A stretch of DNA of 30,203 nucleotides from Lachnospiraceae bacterium UBA7054 (GTDB taxonomy: Bacteria; Bacillota; Clostridia; Lachnospirales; Lachnospiraceae). Positions 7,240 through 15,407 of the stretch are shown piece by piece. The stretch is taken from assembly GCA_002492725.1 (NCBI GenBank), contig DLAF01000006.1, positions 1-30,203 on the forward strand, read 5' to 3'. Both the position numbers and the translations under genes were made by a program. How positions within the stretch are numbered: position 1 is the first letter of the stretch; the number at the start of each line of letters is the position of its first letter. The notes beneath the pieces were generated by a model. The model did no database searches. It saw only the letters and a list, made by a program, of their open reading frames with translations, and was not told where the DNA came from.

Positions 7240-7932
7240 ATGAAGCTTTCCATTGTTGTTCCGTGTTATAATGAAGAAGAAAATATACCGTTGATTTTGG
7301 AACGGTTTAACGATGTTGTCAAAAGGGAAGATATAGAAGTTATTTTGGTTGACAACGGCTCGACAGACGGCAGCGCGGAGGTGATTTCCCGGCTTTTGCC
7401 GCAGTATTCTTTTGCGAAAACCGTGAAAGTGCCGGTGAATCAGGGTTATGGATACGGTATCTTACAGGGGCTTAAGGAATGCGCAGGAGAATATATCGGT
7501 TGGACACACGCGGATATGCAGACGGATCCCGCTGATGTGCTCAAAGCGCTCGATCTCATTGAGCAGGAGAAGGGCCTTGTCTTTGTGAAGGGAAATCGAA
7601 AGGGGAGACCGCTTTTTGATGTATTTTTTACGGTGGGCATGAGTGTGTTTGAGACCTGTTATCTGCGGGAAAAGCTTTATGATATCAATGCACAGCCCAA
7701 CATTTTCCCGAAAGTCTTCTATCAGGGATGGGAGAATCCGCCTCATGATTTTTCACTGGATCTGTATGCTTTGTATATGGCTAGAAAGAAGGGACTTAAG
7801 GTTGTGCGTTTTGCGGTGGACTTTCCGAAGCGGGTGCATGGGACTTCCAAGTGGAATACAGGACTTGCGGCGAAGTGGAAATTTATCAAGAGGACTATGG
7901 ATTTTAGCGTGAAGTTAAAGAAGAGTTTATAA
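7240..7932 (+). CDS. Family 2 glycosyltransferase (polyprenyl-phosphate sugar synthase-like)
   Basis: A 230-residue GT2 enzyme with a GT-A fold. The N-terminus has SIVVPCYNEEENI and VDNGSTDGS, the nucleotide-sugar-binding motifs, and the DxD-like metal site appears as THADMQTDP. The later NAQPNIF and FPKRVHGTSKWN segments match the acceptor region of dolichol/undecaprenyl-phosphate mannose or glucose synthases. It lacks C-terminal membrane helices, so it would act as a soluble or membrane-associated protein. In this setting it probably transfers the activated sugar made upstream to a polyprenyl phosphate, giving a lipid-linked donor for the two membrane proteins in the block. The start at 7240 has a good GGAAGGGAG ribosome binding site, and the next gene begins 11 bp after its stop. 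The exact sugar is not readable from sequence. Confidence 0.85.
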   Translation: MKLSIVVPCYNEEENIPLILERFNDVVKREDIEVILVDNGSTDGSAEVISRLLPQYSFAKTVKVPVNQGYGYGILQGLKECAGEYIGWTHADMQTDPADVLKALDLIEQEKGLVFVKGNRKGRPLFDVFFTVGMSVFETCYLREKLYDINAQPNIFPKVFYQGWENPPHDFSLDLYALYMARKKGLKVVRFAVDFPKRVHGTSKWNTGLAAKWKFIKRTMDFSVKLKKSL

Positions 7933-7943
7933 GGAGATCAAAA

Positions 7944-8540
7944 ATGACTACAGAATATATTGCGCACAGGATCAATACAATCGAGGAACTTGCTAAGCTT
8001 CCCACAGAGTACGGCGTAGAACTCGATCTGCGGGATGATTTAAACGGGAGAATTTACATATCCCACAATCCTTTCGAGGCAGGGCAGGACTTTGAGGCGT
8101 ACTGTAAGGCTTACAGCCATGGCACAATGATCCTCAATATCAAGAGTGAACGCATTGAACATGAAGTTCTTGCGCTGATGGAAAAGTATCAGATTAAAAA
8201 ATATTTTTTCCTGGATTCTTCTTTCCCCATGATAAAGCTTTTGACAGATATGGGGGTGAAGGATGTGGCGCTCCGCTTCAGCGAGCTGGAAGGACTTGAC
8301 ACGATCCGTAATATGGCGGGCAGGGCCGAGTGGGTCTGGGTGGACTGCTTCACGAAAGTCCCCATTGACAAAGAGAATTATCGCGAATTAAAGGCGCTTG
8401 GCTATAAGCTCTGCTTTGTCTCTCCGGAGCTTGAGGGGCAGGAAGAAAAGCTGCCCGAATATAAGGCATATCTGAAAGAGCAGGGCATTGTGTTTGATGC
8501 AATTTGTACGAAAAGCTATCACATAAAGGATTGGATGTAA
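7944..8540 (+). CDS. Small GDPD/PI-PLC-like TIM-barrel protein
   Basis: A 198-residue protein that resembles a compact glycerophosphodiester phosphodiesterase or PLC-like fold. The N-terminal IAHRINTIEEL, GVELDLRDD and ISHNPF reproduce the family pattern H-R ... E-x-D ... H (H8, R9, E26, D28, H41), which are the catalytic and metal-binding positions of GDPDs. It is shorter than usual GDPDs (about 240 or more), so part of the barrel is trimmed. No signal peptide or membrane segment is visible, so it should be cytosolic. In context it could hydrolyse or form a phosphodiester of the sugar or polyol-phosphate, or act on a nucleotide-activated intermediate. It sits 11 bp after the GT2 gene with its own AAGGAG site. 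The fold call is from motifs only and the substrate is unknown. Confidence 0.6.
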   Translation: MTTEYIAHRINTIEELAKLPTEYGVELDLRDDLNGRIYISHNPFEAGQDFEAYCKAYSHGTMILNIKSERIEHEVLALMEKYQIKKYFFLDSSFPMIKLLTDMGVKDVALRFSELEGLDTIRNMAGRAEWVWVDCFTKVPIDKENYRELKALGYKLCFVSPELEGQEEKLPEYKAYLKEQGIVFDAICTKSYHIKDWM

Positions 8541-8569
8541 GGATATTGAACGAGAAAAAAGGGTTTTGT

Positions 8570-10219
8570 TTGGAAAAGGAATGGCAGAAAAAAATAGGGA
8601 TGGCAGCGGCAGTTGCACTTACGCTGTTTGCGGGGATGCTTTTATTTTACAGGCATTGGCGGTTTGAGCTGCCTTTTTATCCGAATGTGGATGAACAGTT
8701 ATCGCTTAACTGTATCTATCAATTGTTGGATCAGCATCTCTATGCAGGGGATATCTATGTGCTTGATTTTTTTCGCTATCCCCATTTAACCTTTTACTAC
8801 GCGGCGGTGGGCGCGCGTATTCTGGGAAGGATTTTTCGCGGTACGGATATTGTAATCCTTTTGCGGTATGTGGTCTGCGGCACGGCCCTTTTGTCTAATA
8901 TCTGCATTTATTTCAGTGTCAAGATCATGACGAAAAGCCGTAAATGGGCATATCTTGCTTTTCTTTTATCTGTTTTTTCCCTTTATGGTTATGCTTATCT
9001 TTATTATACCGGTCCGGATACCATGCTCTATGCGGTGGCAAACGGTATTTTGCTGCTCGGCTGTCTGATCCTGCGGGAGAAAGATGAGGAGAGGGTGGTC
9101 TATCTCTGGTATCCGCTTTTGGCAGTCTTGATCGGGCTTGCGATGGCGGCAAAATATCACGGCGTGGTCTTTGGGGTATTCTGGCTTTCCCTCCATATCG
9201 GAAAGAAATACTGGAAGCGGCACAGAAACAATTACCTGTTTTTTCTGGACTGTATCGTGCTGGCGCTTACCTTTGTACTTTGCAACTACTCCCTCTTTTT
9301 TCATTTCAAGACCTTTATCGGGGATAATTTATATAATCTGAATCATTATGCGTGGGGGCATCCCGGCATCGAACACAATCTGCCGGTTTTCGGGTATTTG
9401 GAGGCTTTTGCTTTTTCCTCGTATGGCCTTTGCGGAGGACTTTTGCTGCTGTTGGGGGTTGTCTGTTTGATCCGCAGGAAGGAGTGGGGTACAATCGTAA
9501 GTTTTGCGATAATGCCGATTTGTATTATTATTTTATTGTCGAAATACAGTATTGTGCTGGGACGGAATCTGTCGCTTGTGCTGCCGTTTGTGTTTCTGTT
9601 TATGACTTATGGGCTGATGGAAATAGAAGCGGTTTTCGGGAAGTGTCTTGAAGCATTAGGCAGAAAAGGCAGTAATGCGGCATCGGGACAGAAAGCAGGC
9701 GGAAGGAGCAGGCGGAAAATCGGTGGATATTTGGGTTTTGCGCTGGCGGCATTGTTTGTATTGTGCAATATTGTCACGGTTTTGGCAAACTACCGCTATG
9801 ATCTGACGTATGACCATGCGGCGGCTTACATAGAAGAAGAGATTCCTGCCGGGGCTACGATTTATTGTACGGACTACGCGCCTTTGATGGATGAGGGGAG
9901 GTATGAGATCATAGACATCGGGGAGGATCTTTCCCTTCTGCCTGATAAACTTTCGGAAAATGAGTATTTTATTGAGACAGAGTATGCGACGGGATATTTT
10001 TCCCAGAAGAAGGATTATCTGCTTTTTAAGAGCGGCGATATGTATCCGGAAAAGAAGGCGCTTTATCAGGAAAAGACCGCTGCCTTTTCGCTTGTGGAAA
10101 AATGGCAGGGTCTTTCTTACGGCGGCGAGTGGAAGTACAGGATCGGTTATTTTGACCTGTTTTTGCATGCTCCCGAAAGATATTATGTGGGGCCGACGAT
10201 TGCGGTTTACGCGCGGTGA
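8570..10219 (+). CDS. GT-C-type (ArnT/PMT-like) membrane glycosyltransferase
   Basis: A protein of about 549 residues with a single N-terminal helix (MAAAVALTLFAGMLLFY), an external loop carrying PFYPNVDEQLSLN, and many further hydrophobic segments. It ends in a soluble domain of about 140 residues. The DE pair in the first loop is the hallmark of GT-C glycosyltransferases such as ArnT, PMT and family 39, which use lipid-linked sugars outside the membrane. It would be the likely acceptor step of the block. The reading frame is open from 8504, overlapping the previous gene. I prefer the TTG at 8570 because AAAAAAGGG lies 6 nt upstream; a TTG at 8546 has its ribosome binding site too close, and the start is uncertain. 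It is the last gene of the block; a minus-strand gene ends 36 bp beyond. Confidence 0.75.
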   Translation: MEKEWQKKIGMAAAVALTLFAGMLLFYRHWRFELPFYPNVDEQLSLNCIYQLLDQHLYAGDIYVLDFFRYPHLTFYYAAVGARILGRIFRGTDIVILLRYVVCGTALLSNICIYFSVKIMTKSRKWAYLAFLLSVFSLYGYAYLYYTGPDTMLYAVANGILLLGCLILREKDEERVVYLWYPLLAVLIGLAMAAKYHGVVFGVFWLSLHIGKKYWKRHRNNYLFFLDCIVLALTFVLCNYSLFFHFKTFIGDNLYNLNHYAWGHPGIEHNLPVFGYLEAFAFSSYGLCGGLLLLLGVVCLIRRKEWGTIVSFAIMPICIIILLSKYSIVLGRNLSLVLPFVFLFMTYGLMEIEAVFGKCLEALGRKGSNAASGQKAGGRSRRKIGGYLGFALAALFVLCNIVTVLANYRYDLTYDHAAAYIEEEIPAGATIYCTDYAPLMDEGRYEIIDIGEDLSLLPDKLSENEYFIETEYATGYFSQKKDYLLFKSGDMYPEKKALYQEKTAAFSLVEKWQGLSYGGEWKYRIGYFDLFLHAPERYYVGPTIAVYAR

Positions 10220-10254
10220 TGATTACAGTGCAGAAGAAATTACGAAAAAGCAGA

Positions 10255-10983
10255 TTAAGCCATAAATTCCCGTAAAAGCAACTCCAATTCCTCGGCTTCA
10301 GAGGGGGTGAAGGCAGGGGCATTATTTGCCTGTTTGCCGGGCATACGAAAGTCATCATCCTGCGGCATGTTTGTCGTTTTGGCCGTCTGTTTTATCTCCT
10401 CTTTTTTGTCGTCAGGCTTGTCTGCGGCAGCCTCCTCCATGCCGACCAGGCGCATATCGAGCTTTGTCTGCTCTAAACGCCCTGAAAGATGGTTTTCCAG
10501 ATAGTCTATCAGATTTGTGCGCAGCATGCCCATTTTTCCGGGAATATCCGCCAGAGAGGAAACTGCAAAGTATAGGTACAGACCCAAAAAGCTGATCAGG
10601 TAAAAAGGCGCGATTGCAAGAAAACTTTCTCCCCGGATGATGCTCAGACAGGCGCCAATACCGGCCACCAGCACAGAGAGGAGTGTAAGCTGTCCCGAGA
10701 GATGTCTAAAAAAGGAGACCGAAAACCGCCCGATGCACAACTGGTTTATGTACTTATCCACAAAAACACCGACGTTGGGGATTGATTCGTGGAGCTGCCT
10801 GCAGCTTGTAAATTTCAGTTTCAGTTTCTGCAGGGACTTATTTTTGGTGGCGGACATATTCTCCGTTTCCCGAATCAGACGACGGTATAGCACACTGATC
10901 AGAATCTGGCATAAAATACTGCATGAGAGCAGCGCCAGGATAGCAATCATAAAGTTTTTATGACGAAAAAAAAGCGTAAGCAT
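10255..10983 (-). CDS. Conserved-looking membrane protein, function unknown
   Basis: A 242-residue protein that I do not recognise. One hydrophobic helix lies near the N-terminus (about 11-32). A basic soluble segment rich in Lys, with CRQLHESIPNVG, follows (about 34-95), then two close hydrophobic segments (about 99-116 and 120-144). The C-terminal ~95 residues are charged and probably disordered, ending SEAEELELLLREFMA. The ATG at 10983 follows GGAGG; an ATG at 10995 lies inside that site and is rejected. It is the only minus-strand gene between two long plus-strand runs and is convergent with the glycosyltransferase block. A plausible -10 (TATAAT on the minus strand, 11038-11033) lies upstream. 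The acidic tail suggests a protein-protein contact, but that is inference. Confidence 0.7.
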   Translation of the reverse strand: MLTLFFRHKNFMIAILALLSCSILCQILISVLYRRLIRETENMSATKNKSLQKLKLKFTSCRQLHESIPNVGVFVDKYINQLCIGRFSVSFFRHLSGQLTLLSVLVAGIGACLSIIRGESFLAIAPFYLISFLGLYLYFAVSSLADIPGKMGMLRTNLIDYLENHLSGRLEQTKLDMRLVGMEEAAADKPDDKKEEIKQTAKTTNMPQDDDFRMPGKQANNAPAFTPSEAEELELLLREFMA

Positions 10984-11032
10984 GGTTACCTCCATTTGAT
11001 AGAGTGCATACTGAATAGCAAGGCATACTTAT

Positions 11033-11038
11033 ATTATA
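11033..11038 (-). promoter_or_regulatory. Candidate -10 of the minus-strand membrane protein
   Basis: The minus strand reads TATAAT at 11038-11033, about 50 bp upstream of the ATG at 10983. The -35 at 17 bp spacing is weak (CTGTTT), so this is a tentative call. Confidence 0.35.
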
Positions 11039-11097
11039 TTAGATTTTGGCCCGAAAAACAGGTTTAAGGCATCGACAGATTTTGCGATAAAAACTTT

Positions 11098-11126
11098 TTG
11101 CGTTATGCCTGCTCTTGAGCTATAAT
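11098..11126 (+). promoter_or_regulatory. Promoter of the TSCPD/murG run
   Basis: TTGCGT (11098-11103), 17 bp spacer, TATAAT (11121-11126). The -10 is perfect and the -35 keeps TTG. The start codon at 11162 lies 36 bp downstream behind a strong GGGGAGG ribosome binding site. Confidence 0.65.
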
Positions 11127-11161
11127 AAATAAATAAGTTACAGAATAGGGGAGGAAAAAAT

Positions 11162-11404
11162 ATGATCTACCAACCAAAGGGCGTTTGCTCCAACGCAATT
11201 GATGTGGAGTTGGAGGAAGGCGTGATTAAATCCGTAAAGTTTACGGGCGGTTGCAACGGCAATACGCAAGGCATATCCAGGCTGGTTGTGGGAATGAAGG
11301 CGGAAGATGCGATCAGCAGACTGCGGGGCATTAAGTGCGGCATTAAGAATACTTCCTGTCCGGATCAGTTAGCCTGTGCGCTCCAGGAGATGCTTGATCA
11401 TTGA
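11162..11404 (+). CDS. TSCPD-domain protein (TIGR03905-type)
   Basis: An 80-residue protein with the TSCPD signature near its C-terminus, NTSCPDQLACALQEM, and conserved cysteines in the body (VCSNAIDVELEEG, GGCNGNTQGIS, IKCGIKN). The family is widespread in anaerobic Firmicutes as a free-standing small protein and also occurs as a domain in some ribonucleotide reductases; its biochemical role is not established. The cysteines may bind metal or act in redox. It starts 36 bp after a good promoter and lies 45 bp before murG with no terminator between, so it may be co-transcribed with murG. Length and motif order match the stand-alone family. Confidence 0.85.
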   Translation: MIYQPKGVCSNAIDVELEEGVIKSVKFTGGCNGNTQGISRLVVGMKAEDAISRLRGIKCGIKNTSCPDQLACALQEMLDH

Positions 11405-11448
11405 TGATAGCGGAAAGCAAAATTGACTGATAAAGGAAGGCATGCGAT

Positions 11449-12522
11449 ATGGGAAAAAAGATCGTATTGACGGGCGGCGGGACAGCCGGGCACGTGACAC
11501 CGAACATGGCTCTGATACCGAGACTGCGCGAATTGGAGTATGAAATCGTGTATATGGGTTCCTACGACGGTATCGAAAAGAAACTGATCGAGGATTTTGA
11601 CATTCCCTATTATGGCATTGCGACGGGTAAATTCCGCCGCTACTTCGATCCGAAAAACTTTTCCGATCCGTTTCGTGTGATCAAGGGAATACGGGAAGCG
11701 AAACGTTATCTCAAGGAGATCAAGCCGGATGTGCTCTTTTCCAAGGGCGGTTTTGTCAGTGTGCCCGTGGTGCGTGCGGCAGCATCGCTGGGGATTCCCT
11801 GTATCATTCACGAGTCGGATATGACACCGGGGCTTGCCAATAAGCTCTGTATTCCGGTGGCAAAAAAAGTGTGCTGTAACTTTCCGGAGACCTTCAGTCA
11901 ACTTCCTGCGGCCAAAGCGGTGTTGACGGGTTCGCCGATCCGTAAGGAGCTGGCCATGGGAAATAAGGAGGCGGCTTATCGGCTGTGCGGTTTTGACAAT
12001 TCCAAGCCCGTTATCATGGTGATAGGCGGGAGCCTTGGTTCTGCCGCAATCAATCAGGCGGTCAGGGATGTGCTTCCTGAGCTATTGAAAGATTTTCAGG
12101 TAGTGCATCTGTGCGGCAAGGAGAAGGTGGATAACCTCCTGCTCACCACACGGGGTTACAAGCAGTTCGAGTATGTGAAATCTGAGATGAAGGATATTTT
12201 CGCCATGGCGGACATTGTGATCTCCAGGGCCGGGGCCAACGCGATCAGTGAGATTTTGGCGCTCAAGAAGCCGAATATTCTGATTCCGCTGCCTTCATCC
12301 AGCAGCAGGGGAGATCAGCTTCTCAATGCAAAATCCTTTGAGTCACAGGGATTCAGTATTGTGGTGGATGAAGACGATTTGACCAATAAGCTGCTTCTTG
12401 AAAAGATACAGGAACTTTACTTTAACCGCTTTACCTATATCGACGCGATGAAGAAGAGCAGCCAGCGGGATGCAATTGGGACGATCGTTGATTTAATAGA
12501 GGAAGAAGTAAAACAAAAATAA
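11449..12522 (+). CDS. murG: UDP-GlcNAc:undecaprenyl-PP-MurNAc-pentapeptide GlcNAc transferase
   Basis: MurG makes lipid II on the inner face of the membrane by adding GlcNAc to lipid I. The 357-residue length is typical. The glycine-rich N-terminal loop GGGTAGHVTPN (9-19), the SKGGFVSVPV segment, HESDMTPGLAN and the C-terminal sugar-nucleotide site ISRAGANAISEI are all present. It is a GT-B fold with two Rossmann-like halves (about 1-165 and 166-357). It lies away from the usual division/cell-wall cluster, next to a TSCPD protein and pgi, so it may be the organism's only MurG or a second copy. The start at 11449 follows an AAGGAAGG site. It ends 19 bp before pgi, with a strong AAAGGAGG ribosome binding site between them. 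Confidence 0.93.
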   Translation: MGKKIVLTGGGTAGHVTPNMALIPRLRELEYEIVYMGSYDGIEKKLIEDFDIPYYGIATGKFRRYFDPKNFSDPFRVIKGIREAKRYLKEIKPDVLFSKGGFVSVPVVRAAASLGIPCIIHESDMTPGLANKLCIPVAKKVCCNFPETFSQLPAAKAVLTGSPIRKELAMGNKEAAYRLCGFDNSKPVIMVIGGSLGSAAINQAVRDVLPELLKDFQVVHLCGKEKVDNLLLTTRGYKQFEYVKSEMKDIFAMADIVISRAGANAISEILALKKPNILIPLPSSSSRGDQLLNAKSFESQGFSIVVDEDDLTNKLLLEKIQELYFNRFTYIDAMKKSSQRDAIGTIVDLIEEEVKQK

Positions 12523-12541
12523 AATAATAAAGGAGGAAAAC

Positions 12542-13888
12542 ATGAGCAAAGTAACGTTTGATTATTCCAAGGCGGCGGCCTTTATCGGCGACAATGAGGT
12601 AGAGTCCATGAAGAAGCTGGCACTTGACGCAAAAGAGGTTTTGGTGAGCAAATCGGGTGCGGGCAATGATTTTTTGGGCTGGATCGACCTTCCCGTAAAC
12701 TATGATAAGGAAGAGTTTGGCAGGATTAAGAAGGCAGCGGAAAAAATTAAGGGCGATTCCGAGGTTCTTCTGGTGATCGGCATCGGCGGTTCCTATCTGG
12801 GTGCAAGGGCAGCCATCGAGTTTCTGCGCCACAGCTTTTACAATGTAGTGGACAAGTCGATTAGAAAGACTCCTGAGATTTACTTTGTGGGAAATTCCAT
12901 CAGCTCTACCTATATTAAGCACCTGATTGACGTGATTGGAGACAGGGACTTTTCCATCAATATGATTTCCAAGTCCGGCACGACTACGGAGCCGGCAATT
13001 GCGTTCCGCGTGTTTAAGGAGATGGCGGAGAAGAAATACGGTAAGGAAGGCGCGGCAAAGAGAATTTATGCTACTACCGATAAGGCGAAGGGTTCTCTTA
13101 AGAATCTTGCCAACGAGGAGGGCTATGAGAGTTTTGTTGTGCCCGATGATGTGGGCGGTCGTTTCTCTGTGTTGACGGCGGTAGGTCTGCTTCCCATTGC
13201 GGTATCCGGCGCGGATATCGACAAACTGATGGAAGGTGCGGCTGAGGGTCGAAAGATGGCGCTTAATGCTCCGTTTGAGGAGAATGACGCGGTCAAGTAT
13301 GCGGCGCTTCGCAATATTTTACTCAGAAAAGGTAAAGTGGTCGAGATTCTGGCGAACTATGAGCCGAGTGCGCACTTTGTTTCCGAGTGGTGGAAACAGC
13401 TTTACGGTGAGTCGGAAGGCAAGGATCAGAAGGGTATTTTCCCGGCAAGCGTTGATCTGACGACCGATCTGCACTCCATGGGCCAGTTTATTCAGGACGG
13501 TTCCCGCATTATGTTTGAGACGGTATTAAATATCGAGACAAGCAGGGAGGAGATCATTATCGGCGAGGAGCCTGTGGATTTGGACGGTCTGAACTATCTG
13601 GCGGGCAAGAATGTTGATTTTGTCAACAAGAGTGCGATGAACGGCACGATTCTGGCACACACGGACGGTCAGGTGCCCAACTTTATGGTCAATGTTCCCG
13701 AGGTAAATGAGTTTTATCTGGGCGAGCTGTTCTATTTCTTTGAGTTTGCCTGCGGCGTCAGTGGCTATCTGCTGGGTGTGAATCCCTTTAACCAGCCGGG
13801 TGTGGAGAGCTACAAGAAAAATATGTTCGCACTGCTGGGTAAGCCGGGTTATGAGGCGCAGAGAGAGGAACTGCTCAAGAGATTATAA
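12542..13888 (+). CDS. pgi: Glucose-6-phosphate isomerase
   Basis: Interconverts glucose-6-phosphate and fructose-6-phosphate in glycolysis. The 448-residue protein is of the shorter Firmicutes form. Signature segments are GIGGSYLGARAAIEF (SIS phosphate loop), SKSGTTTEPA, VGGRFSVLTAVGLLP and VNPFNQPGVESYKKNM, which match the two PGI patterns, with the catalytic Glu/His/Lys region in DLHSMGQFIQDG. The start at 12542 follows AAAGGAGG. It could be read from the murG promoter or its own; no good independent promoter is visible. A gap of 37 bp leads to the TrpB-like gene. Nothing unusual is seen in the sequence. Confidence 0.96.
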   Translation: MSKVTFDYSKAAAFIGDNEVESMKKLALDAKEVLVSKSGAGNDFLGWIDLPVNYDKEEFGRIKKAAEKIKGDSEVLLVIGIGGSYLGARAAIEFLRHSFYNVVDKSIRKTPEIYFVGNSISSTYIKHLIDVIGDRDFSINMISKSGTTTEPAIAFRVFKEMAEKKYGKEGAAKRIYATTDKAKGSLKNLANEEGYESFVVPDDVGGRFSVLTAVGLLPIAVSGADIDKLMEGAAEGRKMALNAPFEENDAVKYAALRNILLRKGKVVEILANYEPSAHFVSEWWKQLYGESEGKDQKGIFPASVDLTTDLHSMGQFIQDGSRIMFETVLNIETSREEIIIGEEPVDLDGLNYLAGKNVDFVNKSAMNGTILAHTDGQVPNFMVNVPEVNEFYLGELFYFFEFACGVSGYLLGVNPFNQPGVESYKKNMFALLGKPGYEAQREELLKRL

Positions 13889-13925
13889 ATATATTACAAT
13901 ATAAATGAAGTTGAAGGAGTAAACG

Positions 13926-15299
13926 ATGAGCGATAAAACAATTCCCTACAAAATTTATCTGGAAGAGAAGGAGATGCCCACGCAGTGGTATAACGTGAGG
14001 GCTGATATGAAGAATAAACCCGCGCCCCTGTTAAATCCGGCGACGATGCAGCCGATGACTGCCGAGGAGCTGTCTGCGGTGTTTTGCAAAGAGCTGGTCA
14101 GCCAGGAGCTTGACGATACCACAGCTTACATTGATATTCCGGAGGAAATCCGAAAATTCTATAAGATGTACCGGCCATCTCCCCTTGTGCGGGCGTACTG
14201 TTTGGAAGAGAAACTGGACACTCCCGCAAAGATCTACTATAAATTTGAGGGAAACAACACCAGCGGCAGTCATAAATTAAATTCGGCGATCGCGCAGGCG
14301 TATTATGCGAAAAAGCAGGGTTTAAAGGGCGTCACCACGGAAACTGGCGCGGGTCAGTGGGGAACGGCACTGTCCATGGCGTGTTCCTATTTCGGCCTGG
14401 ACTGCAAGGTGTTTATGGTGAAGGTCTCCTACGAGCAGAAACCGTTCCGCCGCGAAGTGATGCGCACTTACGGCGCCAGTGTGACGCCTTCTCCTTCCAC
14501 CACCACGGAGGTTGGCAAAAAGATACTTGCCGAACATCCCGGAACGTCAGGAAGTCTGGGCTGTGCGATTTCCGAGGCCGTGGAAGTTGCGGTGGGAACG
14601 GAAGGTTACCGCTATGTGCTGGGAAGCGTATTGAATCAGGTATTGCTTCATCAATCTGTGATTGGCTTAGAGACCAAGGCCGCGTTAGATAAGTATGGGA
14701 TCGAGCCTGATATCATCATCGGCTGCGCAGGCGGCGGTTCTAACCTTGGCGGATTGATCTCGCCTTTCATGGGAGAAAAGTTAAAGGGGAAGAAGGATTA
14801 TCGGATCGTTGCGGTAGAACCGGCATCCTGCCCAAGCTTTACGCGCGGAAAATTTGCTTATGATTTCTGTGATACGGGTAAAGTCTGCCCGCTGTCAAAG
14901 ATGTATACGCTGGGGAGCGGGTTCATTCCCTCGTCCAATCACGCGGGAGGACTGCGGTATCACGGTATGAGTTCCACGTTGTCCCAGCTTTATGCGGACG
15001 GCTTGATGGAGGCTGTTTCCGTGGAGCAGACAGCAGTGTTTGAGGCGGCGACGGAGTTTGCGAGAGTGGAGGGAATTTTACCCGCGCCTGAGAGCGCGCA
15101 TGCGATCCGGGTGGCGATTGACGAAGCGAAGAAGTGTAAGGAGACCGGAGAGGAGAAGACAATCGTTTTCGGTCTGACGGGAACGGGCTACTTTGATATG
15201 GTGGCTTACCAGAAATACAATGACGGAGAGATGCAGGATTACATCCCTACGGATAAGGATTTGGAGCCTGGCTTTGCGTCGCTTCCGAATATCGAATAA
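13926..15299 (+). CDS. trpB: TrpB2-type tryptophan synthase beta-like PLP enzyme
   Basis: A 457-residue TrpB2 (long beta-chain) protein. It would condense indole and serine, or a related beta-replacement, using PLP. The cofactor lysine lies in GSHKLNSA (K117), and the glycine-rich PLP-phosphate loop is CAGGGSNLGG. The family marker ETGAGQWGTALS and the extra N-terminal region of about 70 residues (VRADMKNKPAPLLNPAT) distinguish it from TrpB1. No trpA or other tryptophan genes are nearby, as is usual for TrpB2, so an indole-salvage role is the common inference. The start at 13926 follows GAAGGAG; a TACAAT (13895-13900) upstream could be a -10 but has no clear -35. A strong terminator follows. 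The gene symbol refers to the family, not to proven function. Confidence 0.9.
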   Translation: MSDKTIPYKIYLEEKEMPTQWYNVRADMKNKPAPLLNPATMQPMTAEELSAVFCKELVSQELDDTTAYIDIPEEIRKFYKMYRPSPLVRAYCLEEKLDTPAKIYYKFEGNNTSGSHKLNSAIAQAYYAKKQGLKGVTTETGAGQWGTALSMACSYFGLDCKVFMVKVSYEQKPFRREVMRTYGASVTPSPSTTTEVGKKILAEHPGTSGSLGCAISEAVEVAVGTEGYRYVLGSVLNQVLLHQSVIGLETKAALDKYGIEPDIIIGCAGGGSNLGGLISPFMGEKLKGKKDYRIVAVEPASCPSFTRGKFAYDFCDTGKVCPLSKMYTLGSGFIPSSNHAGGLRYHGMSSTLSQLYADGLMEAVSVEQTAVFEAATEFARVEGILPAPESAHAIRVAIDEAKKCKETGEEKTIVFGLTGTGYFDMVAYQKYNDGEMQDYIPTDKDLEPGFASLPNIE

Positions 15300-15309
15300 G
15301 TTTGACCGG

Positions 15310-15341
15310 TTCCCCATCGGCTAAAGTCGGTGGGGAATTTT
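15310..15341 (+). terminator. Rho-independent terminator after trpB2
   Basis: TTCCCCATCGGC and GTCGGTGGGGAA form a stem of about 12 bp (with two wobble pairs) around the loop TAAA, followed by TTTT. It begins 10 bp after the trpB2 stop and separates this run from uxuA. Confidence 0.85.
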
Positions 15342-15407
15342 GTAAAAATGGAGCAGTATTACTTCGGCTTGTGCCGGAGGAAGATAAAGGCGAGGAGGGA
15401 AAATAGG

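Noticed and set aside
8504..8569. Upstream TTG start for the GT-C gene
   Set aside because: No ribosome binding site and a 37-bp overlap with the previous gene; TTG at 8570 fits better, although this is not certain.
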